Part shown: positions 1 through 7,952 of the stretch, one piece after another | How the letters are laid out: each line of letters opens with the position of its first letter | Numbering within the stretch: position 1 is the stretch's first letter | Assembly: GCA_000495735.1 (NCBI GenBank) | Contig: AYMD01000008.1 | Coordinates: 1-64,000, forward strand | Reading direction: 5' to 3' | DNA length: 64,000 bases | DNA from: an uncultured Acidilobus sp. JCHS | GTDB lineage: Archaea > Thermoproteota > Thermoprotei_A > Sulfolobales > Acidilobaceae | The notes under the pieces: generated by a model | What the model saw: only the letters and a program-made list of their open reading frames with translations | Databases searched by the model: none | What the model was told of the DNA's origin: nothing | Translations under genes and position numbers: made by a program

Positions 1-490
1 TTTTAAGCTCTACGTATACAATTTAGATAGACGTACATAACCTATATTTCCTATATAGTTTCAACAGTGTTTACATATGCAACAGAGCCCTATGGTATTA
101 CAAGTAGTATAGTAGTTAAAGACCGTCCTCCCTCTAAACAAGCCAGCTCCAAGTCTATTCGGCGTACTGCCTACGTCTCTGAGCGCTCTCCCTGAGGAAA
201 CGGCCTTGTATTAGACCTAGCCTTCTTGGGGCCTCCCTCGCAACAATATGCGGCTCCGCGGAGCTCGTAACCAGTATCCCCTTTGCGGTTATCGATGAGG
301 GGTCATGAAGGCTACCTTAAACGGGCAGGCCTCTTCGCTCTCAGAGTGATCGAGCACAGCTGCGACTGGGGGAAGAAGTTCAGGCAAGCTCGTGCGCCTC
401 GGCTACCTTGAGGAGGCCATGAAGGGCAACACCGAGTTCTGCAGGTGCAAGAGGGTTACAGCTGAGGCATCGCCTGAAGCTTAAGGCACC
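1..490. other. No intact gene; AT-rich leader then possible decayed coding DNA
   Basis: The first 130 bases or so are AT-rich, and the rest is GC-rich like the genome. On the + strand, short protein-like stretches appear in changing frames, such as ELVTSIPFAVIDEG (about 250-295) and LVRLGYLEEAMKGN (about 388-430). Stops and frame changes separate them. This looks like a decayed gene, but I cannot identify the family. It adjoins the broken mannosidase and transposon region, so it probably belongs to the same degraded zone. Confidence 0.4.
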
Positions 491-727
491 TTAGCGTGAA
501 GGCCTTAGCAGCAGCGTTATTACCTCCCTGGGCCTGTAGGAGAACCTCACGGTGTTGTCATTGACCTCTATTTGCCTGGGCACCACTTCCTCCTCTAGTA
601 TGTCAAGGCTCACGGCCTCTGCCACCCTGAAGGGCGCCTTGAGGGTTCCGACGCCTGACGAGTTGTAGGCCTCGAAGACCCTGACTACCAAGCCCTCGCC
701 GTCCTCTGGCGCCTTGACGGCCCCCAG
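491..727 (-). pseudogene. GH38 alpha-mannosidase, C-terminal fragment C (native orientation)
   Basis: The minus-strand translation VKAPEDGEGLVVRVFEAYN and what follows matches the end of family GH38 alpha-mannosidases, where a VK-x-AED-x-(G)-LIVRLYE pattern leads into the last beta domain. It keeps its own stop codon at 491 and a native-looking end (REVITLLL). It has the same orientation as the catalytic part at 2960-4462 but is separated from it by two inverted pieces and an IS607 element. It is a dead remnant without a start of its own. Confidence 0.75.
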
Positions 728-882
728 CAGTTCACCTACGCCATGATGCCGCACCTGGGGGACTGGAGGCATGCGAAGGTGCCGAGGATTGCCTACGAGT
801 ACGCCTTCCCGCTGACCGTCAGCAACGGGGGCAAGGAGGCCTCCCTCATGGAGCTTTCGCCCGAGAACCTCGTCCTTGAGGC
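728..882 (+). pseudogene. GH38 alpha-mannosidase fragment B, inverted
   Basis: The + strand reads QFTYAMMPHLGDWRHAKVP and ends PENLVLEA. This is the GH38 motif F-x-Y-x-L-x-PH-x-GDW plus the strand just before the VK-x-AED segment. Joined to fragment C it would read ENLVLEA-VKAPED without a gap, so B and C were once adjacent. B now points the other way from both C and the catalytic domain, so the piece has been flipped at a breakpoint near 727. Confidence 0.75.
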
Positions 883-966
883 GTCGCGCTGCTCTCGCCG
901 AAGAAGTACGGGGCCAGCGTCATAGGCAACAGGGTTGGGCTCACGCTGCTCCGGACCGTTTGTCCC
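883..966 (+). pseudogene. GH38 alpha-mannosidase fragment A, inverted
   Basis: In the frame one base off fragment B, the + strand reads VALLSPKKYGASVIGNRVG followed by LTLLR. This matches the GH38 segment (D-x-KYG-x-S-x-x-G-x-x-L-x-L-SLLR) that should lie upstream of fragment B in the protein. Here it lies downstream of B, and both are inverted relative to the gene, so each piece appears flipped in place and not as one block. It abuts the right end of the IS607 element near 960-970. Confidence 0.7.
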
Positions 967-2279
967 TAGGTGCTCACTCTCATCAGTTTACGATCACTCG
1001 TCGCACCCAGGGACTTCCACCTCGCCCACGCCCCACGGGCTATCGGCGTGGGCTCATGGGCGGCCGTCGGGCCCAACGGCACGGGGCCCCCATCTACGGG
1101 GATCGTGGCCCTCACGCGGCTTGGGGCACAGCCCCCATCGCCGCCCAGGGCCCTCAGAAGGAGGTTGTAGCAGGCAGCTACATCCCTGTGCCAGGTCTCA
1201 CCTCCCCTTGAGCAGGTGCCGTGCCTGTCCTTACCGTAGACTATCTCAGCCCTGTGTATAGGGCATACCTTTGACGTGTTCCTGGGGTCAACATATATCA
1301 CTGGCACCCCATATTCCCTTGCCTTCTCCTCTATGGCTTTCTGCATTCCTTTGAAGGCGGCCTGGAATACCCTGTGCCTGAGCTGGGGGTTCTTGATGTG
1401 CTCGATCATGTGATTAGCAGGCCCCTTTCCTAACCTCTCAAGGACTATGGCGGCCTGCCTCTTGGCGGCCTCCCTTACAATTAGCGTGGCCAGCTTCCAC
1501 CTTATCTCCCTCTTGAGGGCCCTCTCGTTGTTGCCCAGCCTCCTGAATATCCTCCTCGCGGGCCTGCTGCCTGGGCCGTAAACCCTGTCATATTTCTCCT
1601 GGACTCTCTTCCTCCTATAATAATAGCCCAGGGTTACCTCACTAAGGTCGGTCTCAAGGAGGTAGACAATTCCGTCAATGAGGACGGCCTCAGCGTCCTC
1701 ATTCACATCGACCGTTATGTAGTTCTTTGGCCTGTACTCGCTGACCTCCTTCTTGAACGTGAGGTAGAATACCAGCCTCCTCTCCCTGTGATCCAGCTTG
1801 ACCTTGGCTTCCGTTGCGAGCCTCCAGCCCCTGTTCACGTACCTCAGAAGGTGCTTATTGAGCTCAATGGAAACGTTGACTCTGCCCCTGTGAGTTGCTA
1901 TGCTTATCAATGTCAGCTCCTCGGCCCTCCACAGGTGGTCGTCAAGCCAAATGCTAACGCTCCTGACCTCAGGGTACGCCTTCCTGGCCCTTCCCATTTT
2001 CTTGAGCCTAAGGAACGAGTGGGCCCTCTCCGCTGCGTCCTGGCAGGCCGTGTAGATGTAATGAGAAGGTAGTTGGGGGTAGAGGGACCTTAACTCACGA
2101 TATTTCTCCGCCTTTAGCCTAGTGAACTTAGTTATGCCGTTATTCACGGCGTAGAGGACCAGCAGCTCAACAATGTTCCTGTACATGCCCTCGAGCTCAA
2201 CAAAGATCCTGAACGCTCTCCTGGGCAACGGCGCAGACCTTACGACAACAGTCCTTGTAACCTCACTCGTGCCCCCCAA
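966..2279 (-). CDS. tnpB: TnpB, RNA-guided endonuclease of IS607
   Basis: The product is 437 residues, a usual length for crenarchaeal TnpB. The RuvC-like residues are visible: Asp in ITVDVNEDAEA, Glu in IVLERLGKG and Asp in WHRDVAACYNLLL. The zinc-ribbon region between the last two is unusual: CPIH at the first knuckle and CSRGG at the second, in place of two CxxC pairs. The tail after the last Asp is about 65 residues long and probably overlaps an omega RNA. TnpB cuts DNA next to a transposon-adjacent motif and helps the element persist. The start overlaps tnpA, suggesting coupled translation. Confidence 0.85.
   Translation of the reverse strand: MGGTSEVTRTVVVRSAPLPRRAFRIFVELEGMYRNIVELLVLYAVNNGITKFTRLKAEKYRELRSLYPQLPSHYIYTACQDAAERAHSFLRLKKMGRARKAYPEVRSVSIWLDDHLWRAEELTLISIATHRGRVNVSIELNKHLLRYVNRGWRLATEAKVKLDHRERRLVFYLTFKKEVSEYRPKNYITVDVNEDAEAVLIDGIVYLLETDLSEVTLGYYYRRKRVQEKYDRVYGPGSRPARRIFRRLGNNERALKREIRWKLATLIVREAAKRQAAIVLERLGKGPANHMIEHIKNPQLRHRVFQAAFKGMQKAIEEKAREYGVPVIYVDPRNTSKVCPIHRAEIVYGKDRHGTCSRGGETWHRDVAACYNLLLRALGGDGGCAPSRVRATIPVDGGPVPLGPTAAHEPTPIARGAWARWKSLGATSDRKLMRVST
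969..1200 (-). ncRNA. Putative omega RNA (reRNA) at the 3' end of tnpB
   Basis: TnpB nucleases of IS605 and IS607 elements use a guide RNA made from the 3' end of the element, overlapping the end of tnpB. Here the tnpB tail beyond the RuvC domain encodes a proline- and glycine-rich stretch, and the DNA folds well. 1025-1052 is an 8-bp stem (CCCACGCC/GGCGTGGG), and 1063-1080 has a second 5-bp stem (GCCGT/ACGGC). The extent given is an estimate. The guide would be the flanking DNA just past the right end. The assignment rests on family knowledge plus these hairpins. Confidence 0.45.
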
Positions 2280-2919
2280 CCTCCTCCAGTAATTTCCTGA
2301 ACCCCTCGACCAGCGTCCTTTTTCTGCGGCTCCTCAGCCCGTAGAGCTTCCCAGCGAAGGAGTTCACGATCTCTATCAGGTCCTCAACGAGCTCCTGGCG
2401 GGCGTCCTTAGGCTCCTCGCCAAGGACTGCCTCAACCCTGACCCCGTACTGCCTGAAGAAGTACTCCAGGTACTCAAGGCCGAACCTCGTTAACCTGTCC
2501 CTGTAGGCCACCACGACCACGTCGACCTGCCTGTTGGTGGCATATTCGAAGAGCTTCAGCAGTCCCTCTCTGTTGGCCCTCAGCCCGCTCGCAATATCGC
2601 TCAGCACGTCAACGACTTTGTAGCCCCTGGAGGAGCAGTACTGGGTCAGGTACTGGACCTGCCCCTCCAGGTCGCTTTTCTGTTCTGGGGAGCTCACACG
2701 GGCGTATATGACTGCCCTGACCTCCTTGCTGACGGGCGCCCCTTCGGCTATCCTCCTGACCTCGCTCTCAGGTATCCTGTACTTGCCGCCGGCGGTCCTG
2801 ACCGCCCTGATCTTGCCCTCCCTGACCCACCTGGCCAGGGTTGGGTAGCTGATGCCGAGCCTCTGGCAGACCTCCTTAGGCCTCAGCAGCCTCTCTGAGG
2901 GCCCTGAAACGGCTAACAC
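2263..2919 (-). CDS. tnpA: IS607-type serine transposase TnpA
   Basis: The product is 218 residues. The N-terminal 60 residues form a MerR-like winged HTH (RPKEVCQRLGISYPTLARWV). A small serine-recombinase domain follows, with the catalytic Ser in IYARVSSPEQ (about residue 76) and Arg-rich helices (AYRDRLTRFG). It should cut and join element ends at short GG-type core sites without making target duplications. The GTG start at 2919 lies about 26 bases from a TATA box at 2943-2951, so the message is probably leaderless. It ends inside the start of tnpB. Confidence 0.88.
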   Translation of the reverse strand: MLAVSGPSERLLRPKEVCQRLGISYPTLARWVREGKIRAVRTAGGKYRIPESEVRRIAEGAPVSKEVRAVIYARVSSPEQKSDLEGQVQYLTQYCSSRGYKVVDVLSDIASGLRANREGLLKLFEYATNRQVDVVVVAYRDRLTRFGLEYLEYFFRQYGVRVEAVLGEEPKDARQELVEDLIEIVNSFAGKLYGLRSRRKRTLVEGFRKLLEEVGGHE

Positions 2920-2942
2920 CTATAATAATGAACAAAACCAGA

Positions 2943-2951
2943 GCTTATAAA
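2943..2951 (-). promoter_or_regulatory. TATA box for tnpA
   Basis: The minus strand reads GTTTATAAGC about 26-28 bases before the GTG of tnpA, the normal crenarchaeal spacing for a leaderless transcript. It lies inside the left end of the IS607 element, so the element carries its own promoter. Confidence 0.55.
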
Positions 2952-2959
2952 CTTAACTA

Positions 2960-4462
2960 TCAATCACCAACAATGAAACTGCCCCTGTGGGTCTCAACGT
3001 AGAGCCTTCCCCTCCACCTCTCAAGGCCATTGACGTCTATCGCCTTGAAGTACTCCGAGGGCGTAGCGTGGACGAGCCTCGGGAGCCCTGGCAGCTCATT
3101 TATTACGTTAAACCTTAGCTCCATGTCCTCGTTGGGTCCCCCTCCCCCGTCGCCATAGCCGTACGAGAGCAGGGCCGGGTACCTCTTGGCGGGCCAGCCG
3201 CTCCACTGCGCAAGCACCGATGAGGCCGTGAGGGGGCTGTTGTAACCTCCGCCGCCGAAGCCGTAGACCACGGCTGGCAACGGGACTCCGTCCCCTCCGT
3301 CCCAGAGGAACGGGCCGTAGGGGAACCTGTTCGTGTCGTTCCACGTCAGCTTGTGCGTCACGAAGTACCTTACGCCGGACAGCCTCGCTATCTGGGCAAG
3401 GGTCGCCTGGAAGCCAAAGCTGTCGGGCAGCCAGAGCACCTCTGCCCTCCTGCCAAAGGTCCTCTCGAAGAACCTCTGGGAGTAGAGCAGCTGCCTCGCC
3501 ATAGCCTCGCCTGAGGTAACGTTGGGCTCAAACTCGACGTAGCCCGCCCCCAGCTCCCACCTGCCCTCCTTGACGAGCTCCGCCACCTTGGCCAGGAGCT
3601 CAGGGGCGTCCTGGGAGAGCCACTCGTAGTACAGCGATGAGGACTGCACGTACTTCATGTCCCTGAACCTCTCCATGAGGCTGATCACCGTGGCTACGGT
3701 CCTCAGGACCTTCCTCCTGGACTCGCTGAAGGGCCAGAGCCAGGCGGCGTCTATGTGGGCGTGCCCAACGGCGTACATGACGCCAGGTCTCCCGTACTTC
3801 CCCTCAAGGGACCTGAGCCCCTCCTTGAGCCGCTCCAGGGCCTCCGGGATGCCGAGGCCTCCCTGCTCAACGTAAACGCCCTCGGCTAGGCCCCTGTCTA
3901 TCGAGGCGAGCAGCCTGTTGACGTCATAGGACGTCCTGTAGATCGCGGAGGCGAGGAGCAGCTGCGTCGGCGACACGGAGCTCACCCTTACGCGGGAGAG
4001 CGCCTCTGAGAGCACCGATAGGATGTCGTCCTTGAGCTGCTCGTCCTTAGTAGCCTGGGCCAGCTCAAGCGCAGAGGAGGCGTAGAGGAAGAGCTCGTAG
4101 CCCGTCGGGTCCCTCTCCGCAATGAATGCCTTGGGAGGGAGCGGCTGAACGGGCTCGCCGAAGTCCCCATAGGTCGTTAGCTCTATGAGAACCTCGTGCG
4201 CTCCAGGGGGCAAAGGCACCTGGACGTGCTGTGAGTCGATCTCGTAGTAGGGCCTGCCGTCAAGCCTCACGAGGGCTGGGGCATACCTTGACGTGACGAC
4301 CATGTAGAGGTTCTGCCTCTTGTCATCATAGAGGAACCTGTAGCTGAGGTCCCCGGCAGGTGACCAGGCCACGGGCCTTATCCCCCTGAAGGAGACGGCT
4401 AGCACAAGCAACGTCCTGTGCTCAAGCGCCTGGGACGTCAGCCTTACCATGATCTCATCCAT
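2960..4462 (-). pseudogene. Alpha-mannosidase (GH38), truncated after the catalytic domain
   Basis: About 500 residues remain of a family whose members run near 1000. The GH38 catalytic signatures are present: GHAHIDAAWLW (zinc ligands, about residue 230), LPDSFGF (nucleophile Asp, about 347) and THKLTWND. The sequence stops being mannosidase at YVETHRGSFIV and ends 2 codons later at the IS607 left end. The missing C-terminal beta domains survive as scrambled pieces at 491-966. The start is taken as ATG 4462, about 24 bases after a TATA-like AAGCTTTTT (4480-4488); ATG 4477 is an alternative. The native enzyme would trim alpha-mannosides. Confidence 0.85.
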
Positions 4463-4686
4463 CCCGGCCCGGTTCATGGAAAAAGCTTTACCTAGGCGCA
4501 GGCGTGCAGGCGAGCAAATAGCCTCTACCCGGCAGCCCGCCGGGCCTCTCGCCCTGCAAAGACTCCATGAGCTCAACAGTATGGCTCAGCAAAGGCCACG
4601 ATCCTCACCAGTCAGTGATAGCTGGGTCATCATCGCCTGGCCAAGCGCTAATGCCAGGACATAAAAAGGGTTGGTCACCGCAAACC

Positions 4687-5499
4687 GTGGGCCAGCTTAT
4701 GAGGCTGTGCGACAAGGAGGTCTCCCCGATAGGCCTGGGGACCTGGGGCATGGGCGGGGGCTTCTGGGCCCCCGACTACTCCGACGATGAAAGGTATGTC
4801 AGCGCGCTGAGGTACGCCTACGAGAGGGGCGTGAGGGTCTTCGACACGGCCGAGATGTACGGGGGCGGCCACTCGGAGGAGCTCGTTGGTCAGGCCCTCA
4901 GGGAGTTCCAGGAAGACGTTGTAATAGTGTCCAAGGTCTGGCCGAACCACCTGAGGTACGACGACCTGGTGAGGTCGGCCGAGGCCAGCAGGAGGAGGCT
5001 TGGGGTCAGGTCAATAGACCTCTACCTCATCCACTGGCCCAACCCTGAGGTGCCGATAGGCGAGTCCATAAGGGCCTTGGAGGACCTCATAGACAGGGGC
5101 GTCATAAGGTGCATGGGGGTCAGCAACTTTGACGTCAGGCTCCTCCAGGAGGCCATGGGGGCCGCCAGGAAGTACGAGGTCGTGGCCGACGAGGTCGAGT
5201 ACAGCGTCTACCGCAGGGAGCCTGAGGCAGAGCTGATACCCTTCGCCAGGAGGGCGGGCGTCACGATAATAGCCTACTCGCCCCTCGGCAGAGGCCAGGC
5301 GGCCAGGGACCGCTTTCTGGCCGAGATAGGCAGGAAGTACGGCAAGACGGCGATTCAGGTAGCGCTGAACTACCTCCTCCCGAACTCTATCCCTATACCA
5401 AAGGCCTCAACGAAGGAGCACATAGACGAGCTCCTCGGGGCAGTGGGATGGGCCCTCTCGCCCGAGGACGTTGAGGCCATCAGGAGGAGGTACCGCTGA
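4687..5499 (+). CDS. Aldo/keto reductase
   Basis: This is an NAD(P)H-dependent oxidoreductase of the AKR superfamily with a TIM barrel of about 270 residues. It has the N-terminal GLGTWGMGGG strand, the catalytic Asp and Tyr in FDTAEMYGGG, Lys in VSKVWPNH, His in LIHWPNP, and the cofactor-binding IPIPKAS near the end. The start is GTG 4687, which sits 23-26 bases after the TATA box ATAAAAAG (4661-4668); a longer open frame upstream is not protein-like. The gene is divergent from the mannosidase. The substrate cannot be told from sequence. Confidence 0.88.
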   Translation: MGQLMRLCDKEVSPIGLGTWGMGGGFWAPDYSDDERYVSALRYAYERGVRVFDTAEMYGGGHSEELVGQALREFQEDVVIVSKVWPNHLRYDDLVRSAEASRRRLGVRSIDLYLIHWPNPEVPIGESIRALEDLIDRGVIRCMGVSNFDVRLLQEAMGAARKYEVVADEVEYSVYRREPEAELIPFARRAGVTIIAYSPLGRGQAARDRFLAEIGRKYGKTAIQVALNYLLPNSIPIPKASTKEHIDELLGAVGWALSPEDVEAIRRRYR

Positions 5500-5561
5500 T
5501 CAAGCCTTGTCGTGCTGAGGTCGGGCTACAGCCTCAGGCCAGTCAACTAGCGACATGAAAG

Positions 5562-5757
5562 GACTACGCCAGGAGCACCGGCCTCGTTATGGACAGGGTC
5601 ATATTCGTCAGGAAGCCGCCCAAGGGCAGGAGCGGCAAGATTTTGAGGCCGATCCTCAGGGCCGTCCTCAGGCAGGGGTTGCTGGGGACTTCTCAGCCCT
5701 TGACGACCAGGCTGCCTTCGAGGAGACGAGGAAGCTCATAGAGCATGTCAAGGGAGC
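5562..5757 (+). pseudogene. Acyl-/acetyl-CoA synthetase, frameshifted C-terminal fragment
   Basis: Frame 1 reads DYARSTGLVMDRVIFVRKPP then KGRSGKILRPILRAVLRQ. This is the C-terminal cap of AMP-forming acyl-CoA synthetases, including the conserved catalytic and acetylatable Lys in RSGKI. A one-base deletion near 5684-5687 shifts the frame, and the adjacent frame continues GDFSALDDQAAFEETRKLIE, the usual synthetase ending. Only the last 65 residues or so remain, without a start. It is a relic of a lost fatty-acid or acetate activation gene. Confidence 0.75.
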
Positions 5758-5782
5758 TAGAGAGTATACAGGCCACCTAAGC

Positions 5783-6190
5783 TCACCTAGCTACCAGGGC
5801 GGGTATCACAAAGATTGCCAGCATCAAGTTCATGAACACGACCAGAGTTATGAACGTGTAGAGCCAGTTCCTCTCATGGGCGAACTGCGCTATCCCTATG
5901 GCGACCCTCAGTACCGGTGTGGCCATAAGTACTATCAGGCCCAGGAGTGTGAAGGTGAGCCCGTTGAGGTTGGCTAGGTTGGAGGCGTTAACGTAGCTGA
6001 CGGGGAGCATTGACGTGTTGACGGGCGAGCGGGCCGCTATGAGCTCCCCTAGTTTAAAGGTGCCGGCACCATGGCTGTAGAAGATAAGCGCAAGCCCAAA
6101 GACTATCAGCGCCGCGGAGATCAGGACCCCCACCCTGAGCGACCACCCAATTATGTCCTCGAACTCCACCCTCCTGGGCAAGGCTCTCAC
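5783..6190 (-). CDS. DUF1634 membrane protein
   Basis: The product is 135 residues with three predicted membrane helices (about 18-38, 77-97, 113-133) and a polar extracellular loop. It matches DUF1634, a small family usually encoded beside TauE/SafE permeases, as here. The GTG start at 6190 lies 1 base past the TGA of the exporter with a GAGGTG ribosome site, so the two are translationally coupled. It is probably an accessory subunit of the exporter; its biochemical role is unknown. Confidence 0.8.
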   Translation of the reverse strand: MRALPRRVEFEDIIGWSLRVGVLISAALIVFGLALIFYSHGAGTFKLGELIAARSPVNTSMLPVSYVNASNLANLNGLTFTLLGLIVLMATPVLRVAIGIAQFAHERNWLYTFITLVVFMNLMLAIFVIPALVAR

Positions 6191-6191
6191 C

Positions 6192-7058
6192 TCAGTGTAT
6201 TACCCCTAATCCTCTCAGCACCATCTCGATGCCCAGGAACGCCAGTATGGCCGTAAATATGTACCTGATGGACCTGTTGGTTATCCTCGGCAGTATCTTC
6301 GACGCTATCATCGACCCGGCCAGGACGCCGAGTGCCGTGAACCCCGCCAGCACGGGCTGAATGAGCCCGAAGGTCCAGTAAATGGCGCTTCCCGTGGCCG
6401 CAGTGACGCCTATCATGAAGTTGCTCGTGGTGGTGCTAACCTTCATGGGCAGGTTCATGGCCCAGTCCATGCCGAGGACCTTGAGGGCCCCGCTGCCTAT
6501 ACCGAGGAGGCCTGATATGAAGCCGGCGCCGAACATTATTGACTCCCCAAGCCACCACCTGACGCCGTAGTACCTGACGACCTGGCCCAGGGCCTCGTCA
6601 TAGTACTCGCCGTGAAGCTGGAAGACTCTCGTGGTCCAGTCAGGCTTCATGGGCTTTGGGAGCTCGAACTTTGACCTCTCGAGCTGAATGTACACCTGCG
6701 AGAGCAGGACCAGGCCGAAGACTATGTATATTATGTATTCAAGGCGATGGGCGTAGACCCAGGCTGCCGTGAGGGACCCTATTATGGAGCCTGTCGTGGT
6801 CGCTATCTCGAGCCCCATGCCTATCCTCACGTTGGTTATCCTGTCCCTAACGTAGGCGCTCGCGGAGCCGCTGGAGGTGGCAATAGTCGATATGAGCGAG
6901 GCGCCGGTGGCGTAGGCTATCGGGATCCCCAGGAAGAGCGTGTATATGGGGACCAGGAACGTCCCGCCCCCGAGGCCTACTAGGGCTCCCAGGAACCCTG
7001 ATATAACGCTGGCCGCGACCACAAGGCTGAAGAACTCTGCTATTGGCAGGTGCAGCAT
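6192..7058 (-). CDS. TauE/SafE-family sulfite/anion exporter
   Basis: The product is 288 residues with about eight membrane helices. The family signature appears twice: GFLGALVGLGGGTFLVP near the N-terminus and GFISGLLGIGSGALKV in the middle, separated by a soluble loop of about 40 residues. Such proteins export sulfite, sulfoacetate or related anions. It forms an operon with the downstream DUF1634 gene. A TATA-like CTTTTAAAC (about 7091-7099 on the minus strand) precedes it, overlapping one arm of an inverted repeat. A second TauE paralogue is at 35533. Confidence 0.87.
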   Translation of the reverse strand: MLHLPIAEFFSLVVAASVISGFLGALVGLGGGTFLVPIYTLFLGIPIAYATGASLISTIATSSGSASAYVRDRITNVRIGMGLEIATTTGSIIGSLTAAWVYAHRLEYIIYIVFGLVLLSQVYIQLERSKFELPKPMKPDWTTRVFQLHGEYYDEALGQVVRYYGVRWWLGESIMFGAGFISGLLGIGSGALKVLGMDWAMNLPMKVSTTTSNFMIGVTAATGSAIYWTFGLIQPVLAGFTALGVLAGSMIASKILPRITNRSIRYIFTAILAFLGIEMVLRGLGVIH

Positions 7059-7086
7059 TTTAGCCCCTCAGAGCTCTCTCCTCATA

Positions 7087-7140
7087 TTTAGTTTAAAAGC
7101 TTGTTCCAAAAACAATAGATTTTATAATTATTAAACTAAA
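7087..7140. promoter_or_regulatory. Inverted repeat in the exporter promoter region
   Basis: TTTAGTTTAA (7087-7096) and its exact reverse complement TTAAACTAAA (7131-7140) bracket an AT-rich stretch between the divergent exporter and HTH regulator genes. The left arm overlaps the exporter TATA box. The spacing (44 bases between arm starts, about four helical turns) would suit binding of a dimeric regulator to one DNA face. The HTH protein encoded next door is the obvious candidate. This is inference. Confidence 0.4.
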
Positions 7141-7220
7141 GAGGCAAGTAATGCTGTTGGGTAGCGCCACTTAAATAACAGACTCCTCCTCAACGTGGGC
7201 AGGACTCCTGGGGGCTAGCT

Positions 7221-7952
7221 GTGAGCGAATACGAGAGCTATGAGAGCTTCGCGGCGAAGGCCGTGGCCATCAGAATAGCCGGCGACATAGTGCTCAGCGA
7301 CTCGCCAGGGGCTGCCATGAGGAAGTGGAGGGAGTACTTTGAGGTGAGCCAGCAGGAGGCCGCGAGGTCCATGGGCGTGTCCCCAAGCGTCCTCAGCGAC
7401 TACGAGAAGGGCAGGAGGACCCCTGGGGCAGGCTTCGTTAGGAGGTTCGTCAGGGCGCTGCTCAAGATAGACGCTGAGAGGGGCTCAAGAAAGGTTGAGA
7501 ACCTGAGCAGGGCCCTGGGCATACCCATGACGGCCGTAATTGACATGCAGGAGTTCAAGGAGCCTATGACGCTTGAGGACCTCATACTCGCCGTGGACGG
7601 CATACTGCTCTACCCTGACTACCCCAAGGGGGTCGTGGCGTATGGCTACACGGTGATTGACAGCATAAAGGCCATACTCGAGCTCTCAAGCATGCAGTTC
7701 TACGCCCTCCTCGGCTCAGTGCCCGAGAGGGCCGTGGTCTTTACCAGGGTGACGGCCGGGAGGAGCCCCATGGTGGCGGTCAGGGTGTCCCTCGTCAAGC
7801 CGAGCGTAATAGTGCTCCACGGCCCGAGGACCCGTGTTGACTTCCTGTCAATAGAGCTGGCGAGGCTCGACAGGGTCCCCCTGGTCCTCAGCACCCTGCC
7901 GAGCGTTGACGAGCTGGTGGCCAGGCTCAGGTCAAGGACGAGCTCAAGGTGA
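7221..7952 (+). CDS. HTH (XRE/Cro-type) transcriptional regulator with C-terminal sensor-like domain
   Basis: The product is 243 residues. Residues 40-70 form a Cro/C1-type HTH (EVSQQEAARSMGVSPSVLSD followed by YEKGRRTPG). The remaining 170 residues are a mixed alpha/beta region typical of archaeal HTH proteins of this length; I do not recognise a ligand domain. The start is GTG 7221. The gene diverges from the TauE/DUF1634 operon and shares an intergenic region with an inverted repeat, so it may control that operon. Its 3' end overlaps the convergent NAC gene by 9 bases. Confidence 0.75.
   Translation: MSEYESYESFAAKAVAIRIAGDIVLSDSPGAAMRKWREYFEVSQQEAARSMGVSPSVLSDYEKGRRTPGAGFVRRFVRALLKIDAERGSRKVENLSRALGIPMTAVIDMQEFKEPMTLEDLILAVDGILLYPDYPKGVVAYGYTVIDSIKAILELSSMQFYALLGSVPERAVVFTRVTAGRSPMVAVRVSLVKPSVIVLHGPRTRVDFLSIELARLDRVPLVLSTLPSVDELVARLRSRTSSR

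Larger units (their letters stand above)
967..2965 (-). mobile_element. IS607-family insertion sequence (tnpA + tnpB)
   Basis: The element holds a MerR-type serine transposase (2263-2919) and a TnpB RNA-guided nuclease gene (966-2279), overlapping by 17 bases and both on the minus strand. This is the standard IS607 layout. No terminal inverted repeats were seen, as expected for the family. The left boundary falls between the tnpA TATA box (2943-2951) and the last mannosidase codons (about 2963-2970). The right boundary lies near the tnpB stop, where mannosidase fragment A begins. Exact ends are uncertain by about 10 bases. Both genes look intact, so the element may be active. Confidence 0.85.

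Noticed and set aside
876-1261. Overlapping + strand open frames of 66-111 residues
   Set aside because: They are antisense to the end of tnpB and arise from its GC-rich codons. Only the mannosidase relics before 966 are real + strand signals.
5555-5977. 140-residue + strand open frame
   Set aside because: Its first half is a frameshifted acyl-CoA synthetase relic and its second half is antisense to the DUF1634 gene, so it is not one protein.
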